A stretch of DNA of 41,741 bases from Verrucomicrobiota bacterium (lineage in GTDB: Bacteria > Verrucomicrobiota > Verrucomicrobiia > Limisphaerales > AAA164-E04): NCBI GenBank assembly GCA_027619545.1, contig JAQCFT010000004.1:1-41741 (forward strand). The letters run 5' to 3'. Below, one piece after another: positions 34,858-41,741 of this stretch (positions are counted from its first letter, which is position 1; each line of letters starts with the position of its first letter). The notes under the pieces were generated by a model, which made no database searches, was not told the DNA's origin, and worked only from the letters and a program-made list of their open reading frames with translations. Both the position numbers and the translations under genes were made by a program.

Positions 34858-35000
34858 GCGGGTTGGATTGTCATGATCTGATTGCGAGCGATCACAAAGC
34901 GGGATGTGAGATATCGGTTACTGTTGGAATTGCGTTTGAGAGCCCTTTTGAATGAGAATGCTGTGAGTGTGGAATACCGGGACACCCCGTTCCACCTGGC

Positions 35001-37262
35001 TTAAAAGCGGAAAATGGCGCCTACTTTCAGAGTGACTTCCGTTTCGCGCAGGGTGAAGGTCAGGTTTTCGGCGAGGTAATTCTGGTTGAAAACGCCATAG
35101 AATTTGGAGCCCGGACGGTATTCCCAAATCAGGCGGCTGTTGTATCCAACCGAGTCGGAGAGGCTGTCGTATTGGACCAGATGTGCCCAGGTCAGATTGG
35201 TGGTGAAATTGATCAAAGTTCGGCCTGCAGCAATGTGGGCATCGGCGACGCCATTTGGAAAACTCACGTGATTATAGGCGTAGTCCATACTCAACCCCAG
35301 TCGTTTCCATGGGTAATAAGCCACTTCAGATCCCATGCGCCACCGGTCTCCCATATAAAAATCCCCGTAAGATGCGTTCAGTTCTCCTGAAACTTTGCGG
35401 CGACTGGCAAAGTCGATGCCAACGCGGTATTGATTCCACCAATACTCACCGGCAGGAATTGTCAGGTCTTCCAGAATGGTGAAATCCTCATCCGGTCCGT
35501 CGAATTCCCGCGTGTAGCTGAAGAAAATATCGTCGCCTGAATTCAGCTCCAGCCAGAGAGGTGTGATGCGATGCTCCGCGGTTTCCAGTGAGTTGGATCG
35601 GTCGGTGAAATGTTCGGTGGTATAGGTGACGTGATACTGCCTTAACCAGGCGGGGCGGCTGGGGCGTGGGTTGACACTGAAGTAGGTGTAGTAACCCCGC
35701 ACATCCTTTCTGCGAACGAATCCCAAGGCCGGGTCAAAAGCGTCGGACACTTCGATGTATTGAGCGTTGGCGCTGATCAAATTATTGGGATAAGCAATGG
35801 AAGTACCATAACTGAATCCGTTATCAGAAAGTGGACCATCGGTGCGTGAACCGAGTGCAAAAAAGTTAGCCTCCAGCACGTTTCCATTCAGGAAATCAGC
35901 GGTTCTGAAACGCAGGTCCGGACCGGCTACATAGTTTTCATTTTCGGAATTGGGATCGCCGATGGTTGAGAGCATGCCGACGCTGGATTGTTCCCAGATA
36001 TCCCGCGAGATCCTTCCGGCAAAAACATTCTGCATGCCGAGTCCGTTGTGATCTTCCAGCACCGCGTCCGTAATGCCCATGTTGTATTTACCGACGCGGC
36101 CCGCCATTTTGCCAGCGACCATTATAGGCACTGTCGCACCGTCATTGTCGCGACCAATACGACGAGTGAAGAAGGGGATGACCGGGCGGCTGAGGCCGCG
36201 GGAACCTCCCGATACGGATAGTCCCCCGTACTCAAACACCCCGCTATCTTCCAGAAAGAATGCCCTTCGTTCCGGAAAGAAGAGAGGAAAACGGGTGAAA
36301 TTCAACTGACGTTGATCTACTTCTGCTTCGGCAAAATCGGTGTTGTAGCTCAGAGTGGCACTCAGGTTGGGTGTGATGCGGTAACGTGCGTCGGTCCCGA
36401 AATCTCCGGTCATGTTGGTTTCCCCATTGCGGGTCAGGCGTCCCAAAAGGTAAGGAGATACCTCGATCCCAAGGCCTTGTTTCAGTCCGGATAAGCCGAT
36501 GATGTCCCCGCCTTGGCTCACATGATACGTGTGCAGGTGAGGCTGTGCACCTGTCCATCGGCCACGTTCCACTTTGCGAGCGATCGAGCGGCTGATGTTG
36601 AATCCCCAGATTTCGCTGTTGGGATCAAAACTGAGGGACTTGAAAGGGATGGACAATTCCGCTTTCCACCCTTCATCGTCGATGCTACCGGCAGCTTGCC
36701 AGACTCCGTCCCAGTTGGCGTTCAGGAAGATGTTGTTGCTGACGATCTGATCGTATCGTGCGCCATTGGGGTTGACGACGAAGATGTAGCCGTTGCGTTG
36801 GTCGTGAAATGTGTCGAATGCCATGTAAAGATAATCGTCGCTGTATATCGATCGATTGTCTCTTTGCATGACGCGGGCGTTGATTTTTTCAGGTTCTGAA
36901 TCGTAGCACCAAACGCCAATATAAATGTTATGGTCATCGTAAACGACCCGAAACTCCGTTCGTTCGGTCATTTCAACCCCGGCCAGGGGATCGTATTGCC
37001 ACAGGGGGCCGGCGGCTGGCGCGTTCTTCCATAGTCCTTCGTCCAGCTTGCCGTCGATATCCGGGCCGACCTCCACACGAATGGCCCGGATCGATGGTTT
37101 GCCGGCGGGTTCGGTCTGCGGTTTGGACTCAGGATCTGTCGCTTCGTGGGCATTGTCCGCTGACCAGGCCGGGCCGGCGGTTTTGATGGCGCACAGTAGG
37201 ACAATCAGAATATGTAAGCAATTCCGCAGTAATCTAATAATCTGTTTATTTGTTTTGGTCAC
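35001..37262 (-). CDS. Outer-membrane DUF5916 protein with N-terminal CBM9-like domain
   Basis: The 753-residue protein has a signal peptide (LRNCLHILIVLLCAIKTAGPAWS). A CBM9-type domain follows (IDGKLDEGLWKNAPAAG, EFRVVYDDHNIYIGVWCYD, IYSDDYLYMAFDTFHD). The large C-terminal region is a DUF5916 beta-barrel (TDFAEAEVDQRQLNFTRFPLFFPERRAFFLEDSGVF) that ends in Phe, the usual outer-membrane assembly signal (KVGAIFRF). It may bind or import a glycan or peptide. The start is a GTG with no clear Shine-Dalgarno, so the N-terminus is uncertain. It is read alone and convergent with the polyamine operon; the 143-bp gap shows no obvious terminator. Confidence 0.85.
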   Translation of the reverse strand: MTKTNKQIIRLLRNCLHILIVLLCAIKTAGPAWSADNAHEATDPESKPQTEPAGKPSIRAIRVEVGPDIDGKLDEGLWKNAPAAGPLWQYDPLAGVEMTERTEFRVVYDDHNIYIGVWCYDSEPEKINARVMQRDNRSIYSDDYLYMAFDTFHDQRNGYIFVVNPNGARYDQIVSNNIFLNANWDGVWQAAGSIDDEGWKAELSIPFKSLSFDPNSEIWGFNISRSIARKVERGRWTGAQPHLHTYHVSQGGDIIGLSGLKQGLGIEVSPYLLGRLTRNGETNMTGDFGTDARYRITPNLSATLSYNTDFAEAEVDQRQLNFTRFPLFFPERRAFFLEDSGVFEYGGLSVSGGSRGLSRPVIPFFTRRIGRDNDGATVPIMVAGKMAGRVGKYNMGITDAVLEDHNGLGMQNVFAGRISRDIWEQSSVGMLSTIGDPNSENENYVAGPDLRFRTADFLNGNVLEANFFALGSRTDGPLSDNGFSYGTSIAYPNNLISANAQYIEVSDAFDPALGFVRRKDVRGYYTYFSVNPRPSRPAWLRQYHVTYTTEHFTDRSNSLETAEHRITPLWLELNSGDDIFFSYTREFDGPDEDFTILEDLTIPAGEYWWNQYRVGIDFASRRKVSGELNASYGDFYMGDRWRMGSEVAYYPWKRLGLSMDYAYNHVSFPNGVADAHIAAGRTLINFTTNLTWAHLVQYDSLSDSVGYNSRLIWEYRPGSKFYGVFNQNYLAENLTFTLRETEVTLKVGAIFRF

Positions 37263-37361
37263 CAGCAGGTGTGTTGATACATGATTGTTCGATAAAGGCG
37301 GAGAGTCTAGAAAAAATCCGTATCGGGCACAAGTCTTCCGAAGGTAAAGGGACGTATCTGT

Positions 37362-37712
37362 TCAAGGGGATCGCAGATAACGCCACCAGAGTATCCATGT
37401 GATGATCTGTAGTGCGACAATGGTCCAAAAAACGATGCGGAAGGATCGTTTGATTGTCTTGTGTCGAAAGAATTGTTGTGCAACCCAGGCTCCGGGAGAG
37501 CCACCCAACAAGGCAAGCAGGTGCAGACTCCATTCAGGAGTTCGCGATTTCTGCTTGATGGCTCTCCATTTATCCCACCCGTAAAATCCGAGCGTCACCA
37601 GATTGATGGCACCGAGGTAGGCCAGCCACAGAGGTATTGGCAATGTGGCGAATCCTGCAAAGATCAATGTTGTCAGGATTAATGCAGGCCACACATGTCT
37701 TTTAAAAGACAT
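37362..37712 (-). CDS. DUF1294 small membrane protein
   Basis: The 116-residue protein has membrane segments at PALILTTLIFAGFATLPIPL, LAYLGAINLVTLGFYGWDKW and RIVFWTIVALQIITWILWW. The DUF1294 signature is YGWDKWRA...RTPEWSLHLLALLGGSPGAWVAQQFFRHKT. Its function is unknown. Its start overlaps the end of the metallo-hydrolase gene by 11 bp, so the two are co-translated. Confidence 0.93.
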   Translation of the reverse strand: MSFKRHVWPALILTTLIFAGFATLPIPLWLAYLGAINLVTLGFYGWDKWRAIKQKSRTPEWSLHLLALLGGSPGAWVAQQFFRHKTIKRSFRIVFWTIVALQIITWILWWRYLRSP

Positions 37713-38637
37713 GTGGCACCCCTTCTTCCATGACCTTGATTTGATCGGTCAAGCCCTGTTCCTCCGCAAGTTCGCCCAACCAACGGGGTGGTTCATCCAT
37801 GTCTTCAAAGGACAATTTGAAAGATCCGTAATGCATAGGTACCATCCAGGATGCTTTCAGGTCTTTGAATGTCTGCAGGGCCTCATCCGGTCCCATGTGC
37901 ACACGTCGGAATGAATCGGGAAAGTAGGCACCGATCGGAAGGAGTGCAATCTCGGGTTGACATCGTTTTCCGATTTCATGAAAGCCGTTGAAGTAAGCGC
38001 TGTCGCCGGCGTGGTAGATCCGTCGACCGCTGTGTTCCAGCACATATCCTCCAAAGCCCCGATGGTCGTCATGAATGACTCGTGCGCCCCAATGTTTGCT
38101 CGGGGTGAAGGTGACTTTCCAGTCTCCGTGTGAAAAACTTTCCCACCACTCCAGTTCGACCACCCTTTCAAAACCGAGCCCTTTGACCAAATCACCCACT
38201 CCCCACGGAACCACAGCGATGCGAGTGGGAAGCTTGCGCAGGCTGGCTTTGTGGAAATGATCGAAATGGGCATGTGTGATCATGACCAGATCCAGAGGGG
38301 GGACATCCTGTAATTTGAGCCCCGTCTTGCGAACGCGTTTTTGCCAGAACAACCAATTGGCGAAATTGGGGTCCACCATGGCGTTCATGTCCCTGAACTG
38401 AATCAGGAAGGATGCGTGTCCAATCCAAGTCAAAGCCAGTTCGTCATTTTGGATGACCGGGAAGTCCGGTTTTTTGTGTTCGCCGGATCGTTTGGTGAGG
38501 AACGCCTTCCAGACCATTTCATAAAAAAAGGTCGCCGGATTAAATGCTTTGGTGGGGGTCAGCTCCTTGAAGGATCGCGGAATTTTCCGCGACCCTCGTC
38601 CTGACACCTTTAATGATTCCTTGTCGAACTCCGTCAT
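37702..38637 (-). CDS. Metallo-beta-lactamase-fold hydrolase (NAPE-PLD/UlaG-like)
   Basis: The 311-residue protein has WIGHASFLIQF, the metal motif ITHAHFDHFHK, HWGARVIHDDHRGFGGYV, YHAGDSAYFNGFHEIGKRC and VPMHYGSFKLSFED. These give the full set of His/Asp ligands for two metals. The order and length match the bacterial NAPE-PLD-like group, which acts on phosphodiesters or lactones. No signal peptide is seen, so it is cytoplasmic. It overlaps the DUF1294 gene by 11 bp. Confidence 0.92.
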   Translation of the reverse strand: MTEFDKESLKVSGRGSRKIPRSFKELTPTKAFNPATFFYEMVWKAFLTKRSGEHKKPDFPVIQNDELALTWIGHASFLIQFRDMNAMVDPNFANWLFWQKRVRKTGLKLQDVPPLDLVMITHAHFDHFHKASLRKLPTRIAVVPWGVGDLVKGLGFERVVELEWWESFSHGDWKVTFTPSKHWGARVIHDDHRGFGGYVLEHSGRRIYHAGDSAYFNGFHEIGKRCQPEIALLPIGAYFPDSFRRVHMGPDEALQTFKDLKASWMVPMHYGSFKLSFEDMDEPPRWLGELAEEQGLTDQIKVMEEGVPHVF

Positions 38638-38704
38638 GCCCGGTCCTGATGGAATCTACCTCGTTTTGTTTCCCACTACAAGCTGGTTGGGCCTTGCTCC
38701 ATTC

Positions 38705-39934
38705 CTATGATTCCAGCACGATTTTGCGCGGCCACTGCTGGTAAGCTTCCCAGTAAGTCTTCTTCAGTGCGATTTCATCGTCGTCTGCGGATGGCTGTAT
38801 GCGGCCATACGCGTCAATGGCCCGGGAAACGAGTGTGTGCTCACCCGGGCGAACATCACCGAGGTCGATCCAGAAAAACCTCCAGCAATATTTTTCCTGA
38901 GGGATGGAAGTGTCCCACTCCGCACGCTGCCAATTGCCGTTGTTTAATCTTACTTCGACCCGATCCAGCCCGTTGCCGTCGCCCCATGCCGCTCCGTAGG
39001 CCCGAAGCGGGATAATTCCGTTTTGAGTGGGGCGTCGGGTGACTCTGGCGATGACGGATTTCAGGTTCATGCGGGTGACAGAGGTTTCCACGAAGGTGAT
39101 GTCCTCCTTATTCCTGCGTTCACCGCGCACGGTGACATAATCGCGGGCCATGTAACGCCCCATGTAGCGACGGTCGCGCAATTCGATTCGGGTCAGCCAT
39201 TTGACGTTGGCGACCCCATACCAGCCCGGAACGATGAGTCGAAGCGGGGCGCCGTTGCGATATTCCATGGGAGCGCCGTTGCGTTCGTAAGCCAGGAGCA
39301 ATGGCAGGTTCATGGCATCTTCCAGTGTCATGCTGCGTCCGTAGGGGACTTCAATTTTGAGCTCCCGGTTGGTGCCGGGTCTCAGGATTTCTTCCTTGGT
39401 GTCTTTGCCGTAAAAAACAACCTCGATGGCTTTTGGATCGAGTTCACATTTTTCCAGGAGCGAGGCAAGGGGAGTGCCGCCCCATTTGCTGTTGTAGATG
39501 GCGTCCATGAACCCTTTGTTCGAGCCGTTGCCGGAGCATTCGAGTGTCATGGGTTGTTCTTTTTTCGGCAGAGCACGGATGTCATCCATGGAAAGAGTCA
39601 TGGGGTTGCCGACCAGTCCGTCGATGGTTAATTGAAATTTGGAAGCGTCAAATTCAGGCATGCCGTAGTGCTGAACGTTGAACACCTGGTTTTGAGGGGT
39701 GATCCAGTCATTGAGCATCTCCCAGTCCAGTCGGTTTTCACGTGCTCTGGGAGTGTCCTCGAATGGAACGGATTCCTCATCTGGGCGTTGTCGATCAAAG
39801 GCAGCCCATGCCGATCCCGGAAGGGTCATGCCCACGCCCGCCCATTTCAAACCACGTTTAATGGCCTGGCGTCGGTTGATTTGATGAGATACAGGTGAGG
39901 TGTTTGAATCGGTGGATGACATGGGATCTTTCAT
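38705..39934 (-). CDS. Tat-exported sulfite-oxidase-like molybdenum enzyme
   Basis: The 409-residue protein has a twin-arginine signal (NRRQAIKRGLKWAGVGMTLPG). The sulfite oxidase/nitrate reductase fold shows the molybdopterin Cys in MTLECSGNGSNKG, LPLLLAYERNGAPM, NGAPLRLIVPGWYG and WLTRIEL. The dimerisation domain follows (TVRGERRN to LKKTYWEAYQQW). It should carry Mo-cofactor and oxidise sulfite or a related substrate in the periplasm. No haem domain is present, so an external acceptor is needed; the cupredoxin gene 40 bp upstream in the same direction is a candidate. Confidence 0.93.
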   Translation of the reverse strand: MKDPMSSTDSNTSPVSHQINRRQAIKRGLKWAGVGMTLPGSAWAAFDRQRPDEESVPFEDTPRARENRLDWEMLNDWITPQNQVFNVQHYGMPEFDASKFQLTIDGLVGNPMTLSMDDIRALPKKEQPMTLECSGNGSNKGFMDAIYNSKWGGTPLASLLEKCELDPKAIEVVFYGKDTKEEILRPGTNRELKIEVPYGRSMTLEDAMNLPLLLAYERNGAPMEYRNGAPLRLIVPGWYGVANVKWLTRIELRDRRYMGRYMARDYVTVRGERRNKEDITFVETSVTRMNLKSVIARVTRRPTQNGIIPLRAYGAAWGDGNGLDRVEVRLNNGNWQRAEWDTSIPQEKYCWRFFWIDLGDVRPGEHTLVSRAIDAYGRIQPSADDDEIALKKTYWEAYQQWPRKIVLES

Positions 39935-39974
39935 GAGCTGAGAAGAGTGGAATGCTTTTGATTGTTGATCTGGT

Positions 39975-40715
39975 TTATTGTTTTGTTTTTCTTAAATGAT
40001 CCGGGGAAAGGGCGATGTTCCATTGGATTGAACCGCCTTCCGTGATTTCGCGTGCGTCCGTTTCCAGAACCAAGTCTCCCGCAGGATGGATGACACGCAA
40101 TTTGTAGGTGCCGGCTGGAAAGTCCTTGAATTGGAAGGCCCCCGAGGCGTCGGTCAATTTGTAATGTTGATGTGGAACCACTACCAGCCAACCCTTCATT
40201 GAACCATGAAATACGCAACGGATGTTCAGTGGTTTTAGGGTGCCATCGGCCACTTTTGGTTCGTGGATGTACTCCTGTCCCTTGGCGAGATTCACGTTGA
40301 AGGGCGGCTTATCATCCAGGCACATCACATTGTGAAACGCTTCTTCACTGTTTTTGAAACGAACTTTGTCTCCCAGTTGAACAGCCAGTGTTTCCGGAAC
40401 AAACATGAAATTCTCCTGGTCCATGAGATAGGTTTTGGGAGTTCTGTTTATTTGAGGCGGAAAGGATGTGTTGGGTGAAACCGGGATGAGTTCCACGACG
40501 GCTTCGGCAAGGTGCTTGTCTTTGCCTTTGATGTAGTAGCGTCCGAATCGCCATGGGCGCTGTGCATCCGTCTGGTAACTGACGGTGCCGCTGATGGAAG
40601 TTGCTGCGTTTTTGTTCTGGGAGGTTTCGGCCTTCAAGTCCAAAGTCGGAGCCCAACCAACGGAAAACCCGATGGCTAATGCTAACTTCCAAAGATGCCC
40701 ATTCCTGCTCTGCAT
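39975..40715 (-). CDS. Cupredoxin-like (plastocyanin-type) exported protein
   Basis: The protein has a Sec signal (LWKLALAIGFSVGWAPTLDLKA). A cupredoxin domain has the four blue-copper ligands in order: EAFHNV (His128), NIRCVFHGSM (Cys167, His170, Met173). A short Ig-like carboxypeptidase-regulatory segment (LTDASGAFQFKDFPAGTYKL) ends the protein. Residue numbers are from the ATG at 40715, which gives a normal signal peptide; an ATG at 40766 would add 17 basic residues. It would pass electrons from the downstream molybdenum enzyme to the respiratory chain. Confidence 0.82.
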   Translation of the reverse strand: MQSRNGHLWKLALAIGFSVGWAPTLDLKAETSQNKNAATSISGTVSYQTDAQRPWRFGRYYIKGKDKHLAEAVVELIPVSPNTSFPPQINRTPKTYLMDQENFMFVPETLAVQLGDKVRFKNSEEAFHNVMCLDDKPPFNVNLAKGQEYIHEPKVADGTLKPLNIRCVFHGSMKGWLVVVPHQHYKLTDASGAFQFKDFPAGTYKLRVIHPAGDLVLETDAREITEGGSIQWNIALSPDHLRKTKQ

Positions 40716-40882
40716 ACGTTTTCTTTTCGGGAAAATATACTGGCAAATCTGCCTTTTCTCCTGCATGATGGCAAGACATTACCCAGTGACGTCAGTCAAT
40801 CATGCTCCTCGGGAGTTGGTGTGACAATTTGTGCACGCTGCGGATTGACGTGAGGACAAAACCCAACTGGAAAGGCAATTAA

Positions 40883-41512
40883 ATGGCAAAGGAACAAAAT
40901 CATTCCGACTTCTCAGAAATGTCCCGTCGTGGATTTCTGAAGGGCATCGGTGCAGGCGGCGCGGCGACCGGGCTTCTGTCCGAGGCGAGCATGCATGACG
41001 CTCAAGCGGCTCAGAAAGGGATCAAAGGCCCCGGAGAGATCCCCATCACACTCAACATCAATGGAAAAACGCACCGTGTTCGTGTGGAACCCAGGGTGAC
41101 CCTTCTGGATCTAATGAGGAATCGACTTGACATCACAGGCGCCAAAAAGGTCTGCGATAAGGCGACATGCGGGGCCTGCACGGTGTTGCTGGACGGAGAT
41201 CCGGTATATGCCTGTTCGGTTTTGGCGGTTGAAGCGGAAGGGCGCGCCGTCACCACGGTGGAAGGCCTCGGATCCTCCAAGAACCTGACCAAAGTTCAGG
41301 AATCCTTTGTCGAGCGGGATGCCCAACAGTGTGGTTTTTGTACGCCCGGATTTGTGATGGCCTCGACAGCGTTCGTTCGAGACAACCCCAATGCAACAGT
41401 GGACGAAGTGAGGGAGGGGCTCGGAGGTAATTTATGTCGTTGCGGCACCTATGCCGGCATGATGCTGGCAGTATCGGACGCAGCCAAAAACAAAGGAGGT
41501 TCCAATGGCTAA
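40883..41512 (+). CDS. Tat-exported 2Fe-2S subunit of a xanthine-dehydrogenase-family enzyme
   Basis: The 209-residue protein has a twin-arginine signal (MSRRGFLKGIGAGGAATGLLS). The plant-type 2Fe-2S domain shows CDKATCGACTVLLDGDPVYAC, and the second helical 2Fe-2S domain shows QCGFCTPGF and NLCRCGTY. This is the small subunit of periplasmic aldehyde or isoquinoline-type oxidoreductases. Its stop overlaps the ATG of the large subunit by 6 bp. AAAGG is placed eight bases before its own ATG. Confidence 0.96.
   Translation: MAKEQNHSDFSEMSRRGFLKGIGAGGAATGLLSEASMHDAQAAQKGIKGPGEIPITLNINGKTHRVRVEPRVTLLDLMRNRLDITGAKKVCDKATCGACTVLLDGDPVYACSVLAVEAEGRAVTTVEGLGSSKNLTKVQESFVERDAQQCGFCTPGFVMASTAFVRDNPNATVDEVREGLGGNLCRCGTYAGMMLAVSDAAKNKGGSNG
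41494..41501 (+). promoter_or_regulatory. Shine-Dalgarno for the molybdopterin subunit
   Basis: AAAGGAGG lies inside the end of the 2Fe-2S gene, five bases before the ATG at 41507. It fixes the start of the large subunit and indicates coupled translation. Confidence 0.85.
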
Positions 41513-41741
41513 TGTCGCATGGCCCAAAGAGGGCGATCGCAGTGTCATCGGCAAGCGCATCAGCCGCGTCGATGGTCCTGTCAAAGTGTCTGGTGAAGCA
41601 AAATATTCCTACGATATCAACCGCAAAGGCATGTTGCACGCGAAGGCCATTACGTCGCCTTACGCGCATGCCAAGTTGATCAGTGTCGACTTGTCGGCGG
41701 CGGAAGGTGTTGCCGGTTACGTTGCTGCGGAGATACAGGAA
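41507..41741 (+). CDS. Molybdopterin-binding large subunit, xanthine dehydrogenase family (cut by window end)
   Basis: Only the first 78 codons are present. They read MANVAWPKEGDRSVIGKRIS, then RVDGPVKVSGEAKYSYDIN and LHAKAITSPYAHAKLISVDL, the normal start of the aldehyde oxidase/xanthine dehydrogenase a/b hammerhead domain. The Mo-cofactor motifs lie beyond the window. A strong Shine-Dalgarno and the 6-bp overlap with the 2Fe-2S gene show one operon. Confidence 0.93.

Overview
The window looks like chromosomal DNA of a Gram-negative bacterium, most probably Verrucomicrobiota (Opitutia-like). The evidence is the mix of families: a twin-arginine GFO/IDH/MocA oxidoreductase, a DUF5916-type outer-membrane protein, kdsB (LPS Kdo activation), a free-standing ovothiol-type N-methyltransferase, a 33-residue AURKAIP1/COX24-like basic protein, and a carboxynorspermidine/carboxyspermidine polyamine pair. 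This placement is an inference from gene content; no rRNA is present.

Layout. 1-1016: no convincing protein gene, a tRNA-Arg(UCU), and a 54-bp inverted repeat. 1047-6119 (minus): apbE, a GFO/IDH/MocA protein, an amidohydrolase and hpf, separated by repeat-rich spacers and two clear terminators. 6327-8731 (minus): a Rieske/cytochrome b operon whose cytochrome b is fused to two cytochrome c domains and has Arg at the position of one expected haem-b histidine. 9200-12838 (plus): a TraB-like protein, grpE, dnaJ, rsmE. 12811-18081 (minus): ovothiol-type methyltransferase, folC, a small membrane ORF in frame behind pyrG, pyrG, kdsB.

18210-22326 is the accessory part: tRNA-Ser(GGA) followed by about 4 kb made almost only of type II toxin-antitoxin modules (ParDE, PIN plus antitoxin, antitoxin plus PIN, ParDE) with antitoxin remnants. 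The last 26 bp of the tRNA plus about 250 bp behind it are duplicated 1,209 bp downstream. A second structured repeat (B, three copies) sits at module boundaries. No integrase or transposase gene is visible. This looks like a tandemly grown, repeat-bounded toxin-antitoxin array anchored on a tRNA, and is the best candidate here for an undescribed system.

22353-24792 (minus): an overlapping operon of a CobW/G3E GTPase, a small Cys-rich HdrA-like protein and a two-cluster ferredoxin. 24913-32187 (plus): DUF4404, a PIG-L deacetylase fused to a CBM9-like domain, an rRNA/tRNA methyltransferase, purN, hisG, the small basic protein, a TPR lipid- or envelope-side protein and DUF2203. 32387-34857 (plus): a truncated Rossmann mini-ORF, nspC and the matching dehydrogenase. 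35001-41741: a large outer-membrane protein, DUF1294, a metallo-beta-lactamase-fold hydrolase, then a molybdenum/copper redox group (sulfite-oxidase-like enzyme with a cupredoxin, and divergently a Tat-exported 2Fe-2S subunit with a molybdopterin subunit cut by the window end).
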